DNA of 64,000 bases from Sphingomonas paeninsulae. Its GTDB lineage: Bacteria; Pseudomonadota; Alphaproteobacteria; Sphingomonadales; Sphingomonadaceae. Shown here piece by piece: positions 28,194 to 36,946 of the stretch. The position numbers and the translations under genes are program-made. Position 1 is the first letter of the stretch; every line of letters starts with the position of its first letter. The stretch lies in assembly GCF_003660165.1 (NCBI RefSeq), contig NZ_CP032829.1, positions 744,001 to 808,000 of the forward strand, read 5' to 3'. The notes beneath the pieces were generated by a model. That model was not told the DNA's origin. It was given only the letters and a program-made list of their open reading frames with translations, and did not search any database.

Positions 28194-28996
28194 TGCGCCT
28201 CGCGATCGACCATCACAGCACCTATAATTTCAGCCAGCCACAAGCACGCGTTGTTCAGTTACTGCGCGTCACACCGAATGATTACGCCGCGCAGACCGTG
28301 ATCGACTGGCGTATCGACGTCGATTGCGACGCACGACTCCGCACGGGCTATGACGGCTACGGCAATACGACGACGATGCTGTACGTCGATGGCCCGATCG
28401 AACACATTGCAATCACGGTGCGCGGCGAAGTCCTGACCGAAGATATGGCCGGCATCGTCAAGGGCATCGACGAACCCCTGCCCCCGCTGTTCTACACGCG
28501 CACCACCCCGCTAACCGCACCCGACCCGACGATAGCTGCCCATGCGCGCAGCGTCGGATCGTCCGATCGCCTCGAACGTGCGCACGCCTTGAACGCACTC
28601 GTCGGCAGCAGCATCGCAATCCACGGTGGCCGCACAGCGGGAGCACTCCCCGCCGAAATCCTCGCGCGCGGCAGTGGCAGCGTAAAGGATGCCGCCCACT
28701 TGCTGGTCGCCGTCGGCCATGCCGCTGGCTATCCCGCGCGCATCGTCTCTGGTCACAGCCTTCACGGTCCCGATCGCGGAACCCGGCAAAGCGCACATTA
28801 TTGGGCCGAGCTCTACGTCGAACGGCTCGGCTGGGTCGGTCTCGATCCCTGTTCGGGGTTCAGTCCCGACGAAAGCTATGTCAGGGTCGCCGTGGGACTC
28901 GATGGCTCCGACGTCACCCCGGTGTCCGGCATGCGAAAAGGCGGCGGTATCGAGGAACTCGATGTCGGCGTATTCGTGGGGCAGTCGCAGGACTGA
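28193..28996 (+). CDS. Transglutaminase-like cysteine-less variant or protease (Anbu cluster)
   Basis: 267 residues. N-terminal beta domain (LAIDHHSTYNFSQPQARVVQLLRVTP) followed by a transglutaminase-like core: GSVKDAAHLLVAVGHAAGYPARIVSG, HYWAELYVERLGWVGLDPC. The position where papain-like members have the nucleophile (usually DC.H) reads KDAAH, so the usual catalytic Cys seems replaced by Ala; His (HYWAE) and Asp (LDPC) remain. Third gene of the unit, starting in a TGATG overlap. Confidence 0.85.
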   Translation: MRLAIDHHSTYNFSQPQARVVQLLRVTPNDYAAQTVIDWRIDVDCDARLRTGYDGYGNTTTMLYVDGPIEHIAITVRGEVLTEDMAGIVKGIDEPLPPLFYTRTTPLTAPDPTIAAHARSVGSSDRLERAHALNALVGSSIAIHGGRTAGALPAEILARGSGSVKDAAHLLVAVGHAAGYPARIVSGHSLHGPDRGTRQSAHYWAELYVERLGWVGLDPCSGFSPDESYVRVAVGLDGSDVTPVSGMRKGGGIEELDVGVFVGQSQD

Positions 28997-29038
28997 TTCG
29001 TTCGGCCAAACTGGGGCATTGCCGAAAGGGCGTGTTAT

Positions 29039-29788
29039 ATGACGTATTGCGTGGGATTGCTGGTCGATGCCGGCCTTGTGATCATTTCCGACACCCGCAC
29101 CAACGCCGGTATCGACAACATCTCGACATATAAAAAACTACATACACTGATCGACGACGAGGAACGGACGGTCTTTGTCGCCAGCGCGGGGAGTCTGTCG
29201 GTAACCCAGTCGATGCTGTCCATGTTGAAGGAGGGGCTACCTTGCCTCGACGATACCGGCGTACCCCGCCGTGTCGAGACGCAGCACACGATGTTCCGCG
29301 TCGCTCAACTTGTCGGAGAAGCGCTATCGACGGCGCGGCGCGCTATCGGACACACGCTAGAGGGTACGAAAATCAATTCGAGCGCGTCGATCCTTCTTGG
29401 CGGACGACTCGGCGACGGCCCGCTGGCGCTCTACCTCGTCTATGCAGAGGGTAATTTCATCGAATGTATGCCCGATGCTCCGTTCATGCAGATCGGCGAA
29501 CTCAAATATGGAAAACCGATTCTCGACCGCGCGTTGCAATGGGAGTCGCCGTTGGATGAAGCGGTGAAGGTTGCGCTGATGTCTTTCGATTCGACGATGC
29601 GATCGAACCTGTCGGTCGGCCTGCCTTTCGATCTGGTCGCGATATCCAGCGATAAGGATCAAAAGATCGTGAGGCTGCGAATCGAAGCGGACGACAGCTA
29701 TTTTGCGCTGCTTTCGTCGGAATGGGGTCGCTTGCTGAATGAATCTCGCGCCGTGATCCCCGATCCGCCCTTTTTGCACCTCGATTAA
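29039..29788 (+). CDS. Anbu, bacterial proteasome-like peptidase subunit
   Basis: 249 residues with the proteasome beta fold. Thr2 after the initiator Met is the predicted N-terminal nucleophile (MTYCVGLLVDAGLVIISDTR); SDTRTNAGIDN and the Lys in TYKKLH fit the Ntn active site, and AGSLSVTQS follows. Anbu forms a helical or ring-like assembly, distinct from HslV. It completes the known gene set ATP-grasp, alpha-E, transglutaminase, Anbu; the natural substrate is unresolved. Confidence 0.93.
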   Translation: MTYCVGLLVDAGLVIISDTRTNAGIDNISTYKKLHTLIDDEERTVFVASAGSLSVTQSMLSMLKEGLPCLDDTGVPRRVETQHTMFRVAQLVGEALSTARRAIGHTLEGTKINSSASILLGGRLGDGPLALYLVYAEGNFIECMPDAPFMQIGELKYGKPILDRALQWESPLDEAVKVALMSFDSTMRSNLSVGLPFDLVAISSDKDQKIVRLRIEADDSYFALLSSEWGRLLNESRAVIPDPPFLHLD

Positions 29789-29811
29789 GGCCCGCTGGGC
29801 CAACCACCGGC

Positions 29812-29840
29812 TTGACAGTTCGCGGACCTTTGCATAGGGC
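29812..29840 (+). promoter_or_regulatory. Sigma-70 promoter of rplU-rpmA
   Basis: TTGACA at 29812-29817, 16-nt spacer, ATAGGG at 29834-29839, then CCGCC. The AGGGCCGCC block is shared with the str operon promoter at 6989. The ATG of rplU is 64 nt downstream. Confidence 0.6.
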
Positions 29841-29902
29841 CGCCCTTCTTCCGACGGGCTTTCTGCCTTGTTGGAGCCATCTTTTTGACTTGAGTGAGAG
29901 CC

Positions 29903-30280
29903 ATGTTCGCAGTCGTGCGCACGGGCGGCAAGCAGTATCGCGTTGCCGCAGGAGACAAAATCGTCGTCGAGAAAATCGACGGTGTAGCTGGTGCGCAGAT
30001 TGCGCTGACCGACATTCTTTTCGCGGGTGCCGATGGCGTCGCGCAAGGGATTGCTGGGCTGACAGTCGCTGCCGAAATTATCGCGCAGGCGAAAGCCGAG
30101 AAGATTATCGTCTTCAAGAAAAAGCGTCGCCATAATTACCGTCGCAAAAACGGTCATCGCCAACAGCACACGATCCTCAGGATCCTGAGTGTGGGCGCAG
30201 AAGGCACCAAGGCTTCGGCCAAGGCCGCCAAAACCGAAACTGCAGCACCGGTCGCACCGGTCGCAGCAGCGACCGAATAA
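29903..30280 (+). CDS. rplU: 50S ribosomal protein L21
   Basis: 125 residues from the ATG at 29903 ([14 protein letters not shown]). The L21 core ends with [17 protein letters not shown], followed by an Ala/Lys/Thr/Pro-rich tail of about 30 residues absent from E. coli L21. L21 binds 23S rRNA with L20. A GTG nine bases upstream is in frame but would disturb the conserved start. Confidence 0.96.
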   Translation: MFAVVRTGGKQYRVAAGDKIVVEKIDGVAGAQIALTDILFAGADGVAQGIAGLTVAAEIIAQAKAEKIIVFKKKRRHNYRRKNGHRQQHTILRILSVGAEGTKASAKAAKTETAAPVAPVAAATE

Positions 30281-30293
30281 GGAGTAACAAACC

Positions 30294-30563
30294 GTGGCAC
30301 ATAAAAAGGCAGGTGGTTCATCCCGCAACGGTCGCGATTCGGCCGGACGTCGTCTTGGCGTGAAGAAATACGGCGGCGAAGCTGTCCTCGCGGGCAACAT
30401 TCTCGTGCGTCAGCGCGGCACTCGCGTATGGCCAGGCAGAAATGTTGGTCTTGGCACGGATCATACTTTGTTCGCGCTCGTTGAGGGCCGCGTACAGTTT
30501 CATGATGGAAAGCAAGGCCGCAAATATGTGTCGGTTGATATGATTGCACAGGCAGCTGAATAA
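30294..30563 (+). CDS. rpmA: 50S ribosomal protein L27
   Basis: 89 residues beginning [16 protein letters not shown]; the N-terminus reaches the peptidyl transferase centre. Starts at GTG (30294) with AAGGAG nine bases upstream, 13 nt after rplU. No N-terminal extension that would need cleavage, as in Firmicutes. Confidence 0.97.
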   Translation: MAHKKAGGSSRNGRDSAGRRLGVKKYGGEAVLAGNILVRQRGTRVWPGRNVGLGTDHTLFALVEGRVQFHDGKQGRKYVSVDMIAQAAE

Positions 30564-30582
30564 CTGATGATCCTATTTACGG

Positions 30583-30658
30583 GTCATCCTCAGGGTGACC
30601 CGAAGACCTGCCAAGGCAGGTCGTGAGGGAGACGGGTCACCCCCGAGCTCCCTTTTTT
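30583..30658 (+). terminator. Overlapping hairpins and terminator after rpmA
   Basis: Three structures compete for the same bases. A long one pairs GGGTGACCCG (30593-30602) with CGGGTCACCC (30633-30642), a perfect 10-bp stem enclosing a second perfect 8-bp stem GACCTGCC/GGCAGGTC (30605-30622). A last stem GGGAG (30627-30631) with CTCCC (30648-30652) is followed by six T (30653-30658) and can serve as terminator. The last stem overlaps the outer arm of the first. Confidence 0.65.
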
Positions 30659-30730
30659 GTATCTCCCTCACATCGTGTCGCCGTGCCGTAATCAAACGCG
30701 TGCATAGGCGATGGCAAGAGGAGAGCGACA

Positions 30731-31261
30731 GTGTTCGCAAGGACCGAAAGACTATTGCTGCGGCCCGGCTGGGTCGAAGACGCCCCCGCACTGGCGCAGG
30801 CGATCAACCGTGAAGATATCGTCCTTAATCTGGCGCACGTCCCGTGGCCCTATTCAGTCGCCGATGCGGAAAGTTTTTTAACTAACGACCGAGCAACGGG
30901 CGAAACCAACCTCTTGATCTTTGAACGTACATCGGCCGAACCACGGTTGATCGGCGGGATCGGCCTTGCCCGCAATGCGGGACAGACCATCCTCGGTTAC
31001 TGGATCACGCCGTCCAGTTGGGGAAAAGGTTTTGCCACAGAGGCCGGACGCGCAGTGATCGACATAGCGCGCGAGACACTGCGTATCGGTCAGCTCACAG
31101 CCCGGCATTTTGTCGACAATCCGGCATCAGGGCAGGTTTTGCGCAAGCTCGGCTTTTGCGCGACGGGAGAACGCGAGCCGTTGTTCAGCAAAGGCCGCGG
31201 CACATCGTCACCGGGCCTGTCCTATACGCTCGACCTCAATGCGCTTGTCTTAGCCGCCTGA
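30731..31261 (+). CDS. GNAT-family N-acetyltransferase (RimJ/RimL type)
   Basis: 176 residues, starting at GTG with GGAGAG upstream (MFARTERLLLRPGWVEDAPA). The acetyl-CoA loop appears as ILGYWITPSSWGKGFATEAG and the late motif as NPASGQVLRKLGF. Substrate unknown; related enzymes acetylate ribosomal protein N-termini or small amines. Its 3' end overlaps the convergent second GNAT gene by 26 nt. Confidence 0.88.
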   Translation: MFARTERLLLRPGWVEDAPALAQAINREDIVLNLAHVPWPYSVADAESFLTNDRATGETNLLIFERTSAEPRLIGGIGLARNAGQTILGYWITPSSWGKGFATEAGRAVIDIARETLRIGQLTARHFVDNPASGQVLRKLGFCATGEREPLFSKGRGTSSPGLSYTLDLNALVLAA

Positions 31262-31760
31262 AAACGCGTGCCTCATCGGGGAGGTCCGCACACGCGACGT
31301 AACCATTGCGTGTCGCAACCTTCACCGATGCGGCATTGCCGTCAGAAATCAGGCATCGTGTTTCGGACGCGATCAGATTTACGTCCACCCAGGCGACCAT
31401 CGCGCTGACCGCTTCGCTGGCGATCCCACTGCCCCATGCTTGCTGAGCAAAGGCCCAACCTATTTCGGGAGCGCCTTCCAATGCCACAATGCCGCGCCGG
31501 AAGTCGCTGAAGCCGCCCTCACCTATCAATATGCCGCTCTCACGATCGCATATCGCCCAGAGGCCATAGCCGATCAGCTGCCAGCTTCCGGTATATTGCA
31601 AAATCCGAAACCAAGCCTCCTGTGACGATTTCGGTACGCCGCCGATAAACCGCGTTACCTCGTTGTTTCCCCACAGCGCCGCGCAAGCGGGATGGTCCTC
31701 CACCCGGTGGGCACGGAGAACCAGTCGCTGCGTGACGATCGAAGGCGCGATTGCGGTCAG
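31236..31760 (-). CDS. GNAT-family N-acetyltransferase, apparently starting at CTG
   Basis: The protein is of the RimJ/RimL type (GEGGFSDFRRG, EIGWAFAQQAWGSGIASEA, DGNAASVKVATRNGY). The first usual start is a GTG at 31703, but the conserved N-terminal strand VTQRLVLRAHRVEDHPA is encoded upstream of it in the same open frame. No ATG, GTG or TTG occurs there. A CTG at 31758-31760 overlaps the TGA of the preceding gene as CTGA, the same geometry as ATGA coupling elsewhere here, and gives 174 residues, the normal family length. If CTG is not used, the protein lacks strand 1. Confidence 0.78.
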   Translation of the reverse strand: MTAIAPSIVTQRLVLRAHRVEDHPACAALWGNNEVTRFIGGVPKSSQEAWFRILQYTGSWQLIGYGLWAICDRESGILIGEGGFSDFRRGIVALEGAPEIGWAFAQQAWGSGIASEAVSAMVAWVDVNLIASETRCLISDGNAASVKVATRNGYVACADLPDEARVFRRLRQAH

Positions 31761-32617
31761 GCGGCCATCGCCGATTGCGGCAAAACTGCTGCCGCGTAAT
31801 CGCTGTCGACCTTTGCAATCAGTGCGCGGTCATCATGATTCCAGGGATGAAAGCCCGGCATAAAAAAAGCGAGCCACGCGGGAATCATCCGACGGACCAC
31901 GCCCGGCGTTCCCAACAGATACCAGGCCAGCCGCGCCTTGATACGCCATCCCGTCAATCCGTCCTGACGCAGTAATTCCAGCGTCGCGCGCCAACGCGCA
32001 GGCCAGAATGTTTTCGTAACGACCAGCATCATGATCGCCTTCACTTTCCAGCGCTTCCACGCCGACCAGTCGCGTGTCGCGTGCATCCAGGTATCGTAAG
32101 CAACACCCTTATGCTCGATTTCCTCGATCGCGTGCCAATCCCACATCGCCTTTAAATCGGGTGCCAGATTCGAAAAGTATTTCGGGTTAGCAAGCATTTG
32201 ATGCGCCATCATCGCGGTATAATGCTCAAGCGCCATCGTCACGGCAAGATTCAGGATTTGCGGCCGATCCTTTGTCAATTCCAGACTATCGACAACAACT
32301 TTTTCAAGATCTGCGATCTGGTATCCGGCATCGACAACGCGATTGTTGAAAGCAACGTGTTCGCGGCTGTGCATGACCTCCTGCATTACGAACGACTTGA
32401 TTTCCGCGCTCAATTTCGGCGATGCGCCATCACGAAACGCCTTCACCGATTCGACGAAAAACGCCTCACCCTTTGGAAAGGTGATCGACAGTGCGTCGTG
32501 GAATGTGCTCGCGATAGGGTCGTCGTTCAGCCACCAGCGCTTCTGTGCGGTACCACGCCCGAAACGTCGGTCGCGTGGGGTAATCGTCAGGTCGGTAGGC
32601 GTTTTGTCATGAGACAT
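31757..32617 (-). CDS. PF10118-type predicted metal-dependent hydrolase
   Basis: 286 residues, helical, with spaced metal ligands in the pattern of a di-iron-like bundle: E and H in MQEVMHSREH, E and H in ALEHYTAMMAH, and EEIEHKGVAYD. Function is unproven in this family. The ATG at 32617 has AGGAG 8 nt upstream. It is divergent from a TetR regulator across only 44 nt, so that regulator probably represses it. Confidence 0.75.
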   Translation of the reverse strand: MSHDKTPTDLTITPRDRRFGRGTAQKRWWLNDDPIASTFHDALSITFPKGEAFFVESVKAFRDGASPKLSAEIKSFVMQEVMHSREHVAFNNRVVDAGYQIADLEKVVVDSLELTKDRPQILNLAVTMALEHYTAMMAHQMLANPKYFSNLAPDLKAMWDWHAIEEIEHKGVAYDTWMHATRDWSAWKRWKVKAIMMLVVTKTFWPARWRATLELLRQDGLTGWRIKARLAWYLLGTPGVVRRMIPAWLAFFMPGFHPWNHDDRALIAKVDSDYAAAVLPQSAMAA

Positions 32618-32661
32618 GCTAAGCACTCCTAATTCAACCAAACTAAAGCTTACTAACATTC

Positions 32662-33258
32662 ATGTCAATAGAACGCAAACGCCTGTCGCCTGATGAAAGC
32701 CGCAGCGTGGCGCTGGATGCAGCGCGCGATATCCTGATTGCCGAAGGTCCACAAAGCGTCACTCTTAAGGCAGTATCTGCGCGAATCGGGAAAACCCACG
32801 CGAATCTGCTTCATCATTTTGGATCGGCGCTTGGTCTGCAAAAGGCGTTGGCGGCGATGCTTGCCGAAACCGTGTGTGACAACATTGCCGCCACTGTTTG
32901 CAAAGCGCGCCGTGGTGAGTGCAGTCCGCAGGCTATCGTCGATATGACATTCGACGCGTTCGATGGACAGGGTGCGGGTGCGCTGGCGGCATGGATGCTG
33001 ATGACCGGCGACCGTGACGCGCTCGACCCTATACTCGAATCGATTCATCGGCTGGTCGACGAACTTAGTGTTGATAATGAGGATGGCTTAATTCGCGAGG
33101 ATACCCTGACTCTCGTATTTATGGCATTGGGCGACGCACTGCTTGGCAAGGCGATGGCGAAAGCGCTCGGCCTTCCCCGTGAAGCGGCGCGAGAAATCGC
33201 CTATCGCCAACTCCTTTCATCGCCCGGCGTGCAAGCGCGTATGGCAGCTTTAATCTGA
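32662..33258 (+). CDS. TetR-family transcriptional regulator
   Basis: 198 residues. Helix-turn-helix at about 35-60 (VTLKAVSARIGKTHANLLHHFGSALGLQKAL) and a ligand-binding helical C-terminal domain. It shares the 44-nt divergent gap with the PF10118 gene. The gap contains direct repeats ACTAA-N5-ACTAA rather than a clear palindrome. Confidence 0.88.
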   Translation: MSIERKRLSPDESRSVALDAARDILIAEGPQSVTLKAVSARIGKTHANLLHHFGSALGLQKALAAMLAETVCDNIAATVCKARRGECSPQAIVDMTFDAFDGQGAGALAAWMLMTGDRDALDPILESIHRLVDELSVDNEDGLIREDTLTLVFMALGDALLGKAMAKALGLPREAAREIAYRQLLSSPGVQARMAALI

Positions 33259-33301
33259 CCCTTGCCCGGTAAAACGGGAACGGGGTAATCTGGAACTCGA
33301 A

Positions 33302-34348
33302 ATGCATTTTCTCGATCAAGCCAAAGTCTATATTTCCTCCGGTGCCGGTGGGCCCGGCGCAGTTGCGTTTCGGCGTGAAAAATTCGTCGAATATGGTGGC
33401 CCCGACGGCGGCAACGGTGGCAAGGGCGGCGATATCATTTTCGAAGCCGTCGCTGGCCTCAACACGCTCATCGACTTTCGATATACCCAACACTTTCGTG
33501 CACCTCGCGGAAAAGGTGGGTCGGGCAGCAACCGCACTGGTGCCGGCGGTGACGACCTTATCATCCGCGTTCCGATCGGCACGCAATTGCTCAGCGACGA
33601 CCGCGAACATGTCCTCGCCGATTTCACCAAAGTCGGCGAACGGCGCGTTTTCCTGCGCGGCGGCGACGGCGGACGTGGAAATGCCACCTACAAGACATCG
33701 ACCAACCGCGCGCCGCGACAGCACGGCGTCGGCTGGCCGGGTGAGGAAATGTGGGTGTGGCTACGCCTGAAACTGCTGGCGGATGCCGGGCTGCTTGGCC
33801 TTCCCAATGCTGGGAAATCGACCTTCATCAATGCGGTTACCAATGCACGGGCAAAGGTTGGCGCTTATCCATTCACGACCGTCCGCCCACAACTCGGCGT
33901 CGTCACTTACCGCGATCGTGAGTGGGTCGTTGCCGATATTCCCGGCCTGATCGAAGGTGCTGCCGAAGGTGCGGGTATCGGCGATCGTTTCCTTGGTCAC
34001 GTCGAACGCTGTCGGGTGCTGCTGCACCTTGTCGATGCCACCGGTGACGACCCCGTCGGTGCCTATCGCATCGTTCGCAAGGAACTCAAAAACTACGGCG
34101 CGGGCCTGATCGACAAGACCGAAGTGATCGGCCTGAACAAGATCGACGCGCTGGAGTCTGCCGAGGTCAAGAAACTCGTCACTAAACTGAAACGGGCATC
34201 CAAGGCCGAAGTATTCCCAATGTCGGGCGCGGCGGGAACCGGGCTGGACGTCGTGCTCGACCGACTGGCGGACGCGATACCTTCTGTCGGGATCAGCCCT
34301 GCGAAGGTGGAAGCGGGAGATCCCGCGTCCGAATGGTCGCCCCTCTGA
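33302..34348 (+). CDS. obgE: Obg/CgtA GTPase
   Basis: 348 residues. The glycine-rich Obg fold (1 to about 158, with SSGAGGPGAVAFRREKF and GGDGGRGNATYKTSTNRAPRQ marks) precedes a GTPase domain with P-loop GLPNAGKST, switch VADIPGLIEGAAEG and NKID. Essential ribosome-assembly and stress-linked GTPase. It has no extended C-terminal domain. Confidence 0.96.
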   Translation: MHFLDQAKVYISSGAGGPGAVAFRREKFVEYGGPDGGNGGKGGDIIFEAVAGLNTLIDFRYTQHFRAPRGKGGSGSNRTGAGGDDLIIRVPIGTQLLSDDREHVLADFTKVGERRVFLRGGDGGRGNATYKTSTNRAPRQHGVGWPGEEMWVWLRLKLLADAGLLGLPNAGKSTFINAVTNARAKVGAYPFTTVRPQLGVVTYRDREWVVADIPGLIEGAAEGAGIGDRFLGHVERCRVLLHLVDATGDDPVGAYRIVRKELKNYGAGLIDKTEVIGLNKIDALESAEVKKLVTKLKRASKAEVFPMSGAAGTGLDVVLDRLADAIPSVGISPAKVEAGDPASEWSPL

Positions 34349-34397
34349 TTGGCGCACCGGGTTTCCCTGAAAGCAATCTCGCTTTAAGCCCGCCAGC

Positions 34398-35519
34398 GTG
34401 AATCATGCCTTGTCCCCTGCTGCTTGTCGCCGCCTGATTGTGAAGGTCGGATCTTCGCTGCTCGTCGATGCGAGCGGCGCGGTGCGGCGCGAATGGCTGG
34501 CGACACTGGTCGCGGACATCGCCCGGCGCATCGCTGCCGGACAACAGGTCGCGGTTGTTTCGTCCGGTGCGATTGCTTTGGGCGCGCGACGGCTAAAATT
34601 GACGAAGGGAGGTCGCGCAAACCTCGAAGATGCGCAAGCCGCCGCTGCGGTCGGGCAGATTGCACTTGCCGGCGTGTGGGCGGACTTGCTCGGCGATCAT
34701 GGCCTAACTGCCGCGCAGATGCTCGTGACGCTTGACGACCTTGAAGATCGTCGCCGTTATCTCAACGCGTCCGCCACTCTGGAACGGCTGCTGTCGCTCA
34801 AGGTCGTTCCGATTATCAACGAGAACGACTCGGTTGCCACGCACGAAATAAAGTTCGGCGATAATGATCGGCTGGCTGCCCGAATCGGTGCGGCCGCAAA
34901 TGCCCAGGGCGTCGTTCTGCTATCCGATGTCGATGGTCTCTACACCGCCGATCCCACGCGCGATACCACCGCCACCCGCATCGAACGCGTTACCCGCATC
35001 GATGCCAAAGTGCTGGCGATGGCTGGCACTGGCACATCATCCGGCATGGGATCGGGCGGCATGGCTTCGAAGATCGAAGCGGCGCGCATCGCCAATAGCG
35101 CAGGAGCCGACCTGATCATCATTTCCGGCCACGAAAGCCATCCGTTAACGCGCATGGATTCAGGTGAGAACGGCACGGTATTCGTGGCGTCGGCGCGAAC
35201 AAAAGGGCGCAAGACATGGCTGGCCGGGCGATTGACCGTCCGTGGCACCATTCACGTTGATGCCGGGGCCGTGCGCGCGCTTGCGTCAGGCGCATCGTTG
35301 CTGGCAGCCGGAGCCAAACGCACCGAAGGAAGTTTCTCGCGTGGTGATGTTGTGGACATTGCCGGTCCCGATGGCACGCCGATCGCAAGGGGCCTCAGCG
35401 AATATGACGCAGCCGATGCTGCGCGAATTACGGGCCTGAAAAGCGACGCGATCGCTGCCGTCCTTGGCTACGCGCCACGGTCGGCCCTGATCCACCGCGA
35501 TCATATGGTCCACCTTTGA
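34398..35519 (+). CDS. proB: Glutamate 5-kinase
   Basis: 373 residues. Amino acid kinase domain (VKVGSSLLVD, VSSGAIALGARRL, NENDSVATHEIKFGDNDRL) followed by a C-terminal PUA domain from about 275 (GRLTVRGTIHVDAGAVRAL). First step of proline synthesis. Starts at GTG 34398. Its stop overlaps the next start in TGATG. No proA is adjacent. Confidence 0.96.
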   Translation: MNHALSPAACRRLIVKVGSSLLVDASGAVRREWLATLVADIARRIAAGQQVAVVSSGAIALGARRLKLTKGGRANLEDAQAAAAVGQIALAGVWADLLGDHGLTAAQMLVTLDDLEDRRRYLNASATLERLLSLKVVPIINENDSVATHEIKFGDNDRLAARIGAAANAQGVVLLSDVDGLYTADPTRDTTATRIERVTRIDAKVLAMAGTGTSSGMGSGGMASKIEAARIANSAGADLIIISGHESHPLTRMDSGENGTVFVASARTKGRKTWLAGRLTVRGTIHVDAGAVRALASGASLLAAGAKRTEGSFSRGDVVDIAGPDGTPIARGLSEYDAADAARITGLKSDAIAAVLGYAPRSALIHRDHMVHL

Positions 35520-36418
35520 TGCGTATCGCGGTCACAGGAGCAACCGGCTTCGTCGGCGGCCATCTTTTGCCCCGGCTAATCGAAGCGGGGCACGAGGTCA
35601 GGGCACTGACCCGCAAACCTAAAGCAAGATGTGCAGGAATAACCTGGATCGATGGTGCCCTAAACGACGACACCGCACTCGCCCGCTTGTGCGAAGGCTG
35701 TGACGCCGTCATCCACGTCGCCGGCGTCGTGAGCGCGGACTTTGCAGGGTTCGATGCCGGGAACCGACTCGGCACGCTGGCTATCGTCCGTGCCGCCGAA
35801 ACTGCCGGAGCAACGCGTTTCGTTCACATCTCCTCCCTCGCCGCGCGAGAACCCCAGCTTTCGATGTACGGAGCTTCGAAACACGCCGCAGAGGACGTCG
35901 TGACTGCCTCCAGCCTCGACTGGCGAATCGTTCGTCCAACCGCGATCTATGGCCCCGAAGACACGGGGATGCTCGACATATTTCGCATGGCAAAACACGG
36001 TTTCGTCGTGCTTCCCCCAACCGGCAGCATGTCGGTCATTCACGTCGATGATCTTTGCCGCCTGATCGTTGCGCTAACCGAAAGCCCCGATGGTCGCGTG
36101 CTCTACGAAGCAGACGACGGCGTTCCGGGCGGCTGGACTCATCGCGAATTTGCTGCCGCACTCGGTAAGGCGATGGACCGCAAGGGGATTGCTTTGCCGA
36201 TGTCAAAGTCGGTGCTTTCGATCGCATCGCGGCTGGACGTCCTGTTCCGCGGGAAAAACGCAAAACTGACGGCCGATCGCGTCGGTTATCTTACTCATCC
36301 GGACTGGACGATCGCCCCCGGTCACCGCGTCCCCGCCACACTCTGGACGCCGCAAATCGCCACCCAGGCTGGCCTTGCGAACACCGCCAACTGGTACCGC
36401 GAACATCGGTGGTTATAG
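35519..36418 (+). CDS. NAD-dependent epimerase/dehydratase family protein, CerR-like candidate
   Basis: 299 residues, extended short-chain dehydrogenase fold with TGATGFVGGHL at the N-terminus and the catalytic Tyr-Lys pair in MYGASKHAAED. In Caulobacter an enzyme of this family (CerR) reduces the ceramide precursor, and here the gene lies about 650 nt from acp-spt, so a sphingolipid role is plausible but inferred. It is translationally coupled to proB and overlaps the convergent Pycsar-type gene by 6 nt. Confidence 0.75.
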   Translation: MRIAVTGATGFVGGHLLPRLIEAGHEVRALTRKPKARCAGITWIDGALNDDTALARLCEGCDAVIHVAGVVSADFAGFDAGNRLGTLAIVRAAETAGATRFVHISSLAAREPQLSMYGASKHAAEDVVTASSLDWRIVRPTAIYGPEDTGMLDIFRMAKHGFVVLPPTGSMSVIHVDDLCRLIVALTESPDGRVLYEADDGVPGGWTHREFAAALGKAMDRKGIALPMSKSVLSIASRLDVLFRGKNAKLTADRVGYLTHPDWTIAPGHRVPATLWTPQIATQAGLANTANWYREHRWL

Positions 36419-36946
36419 CACGCCTGTAAATTGCAGCGCGAATGCGGCCATCGTCAGCACCAGGCCAACGAGAAAGACTCGGTACGCCGCGCCCAGGAAT
36501 TTATACTTCTTATGCTGTAACACCTGCCCATTCTGGTAAATGTCGCGGAGCATAGCGCGGTGAACCGTTGCAGGCTCACTAAGCAGGACCAGCATTTTAT
36601 CGATATACTCGTCCTCGCTCATATTCGCGAAACTGCCGAAAAACAGCAGGTTGGGCTTTGCCGATGGTTTTGACCTGATCGACGGCATGATCGCGAACAC
36701 CGCCAGCATCGCCGACAGAAACGCGAATGTCGCCACTATGATGAGCGCAACCGACAGATGTTCGCGGCTCGCTTGATTGACCGCAATCGTAAACACCACG
36801 AACGTTGCCCCCATCAGTATACTCGCCTTCTGGTCCGCCATTTGCGACAGGCTGACATTGATCTGCTCGGTCGTGCGGATCAGGTGGATGGCATCGGCGG
36901 CCAAGGGTCGAACGGGCAAATCGACGGGAGTTACAGGTTCGGGCAT
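36413..36946 (-). CDS. Pycsar-type transmembrane effector family (PycTM), no cyclase nearby
   Basis: 177 residues. An amphipathic N-terminal helix (IRTTEQINVSLSQMADQKAS) leads to two membrane helices at about 43-61 and 65-88, a cytoplasmic segment with FFGSFANMSEDEYI and MLRDIYQNGQVLQHKKYK, and a last membrane helix at about 152-172. That order and the FFG...DEY...DIY...KYK pattern match the PF18967 effectors of the Pycsar antiphage defence, which permeabilise membranes on cCMP/cUMP binding. No nucleotide cyclase gene lies within the window beside it, so it may be an orphan or have another role. Confidence 0.65.
   Translation of the reverse strand: MPEPVTPVDLPVRPLAADAIHLIRTTEQINVSLSQMADQKASILMGATFVVFTIAVNQASREHLSVALIIVATFAFLSAMLAVFAIMPSIRSKPSAKPNLLFFGSFANMSEDEYIDKMLVLLSEPATVHRAMLRDIYQNGQVLQHKKYKFLGAAYRVFLVGLVLTMAAFALQFTGVL

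Noticed and set aside
32618-32661. TetR operator in the divergent gap
   Set aside because: Only direct repeats ACTAA-N5-ACTAA and a lone AAGCTT are visible; no palindrome strong enough to list as a site.
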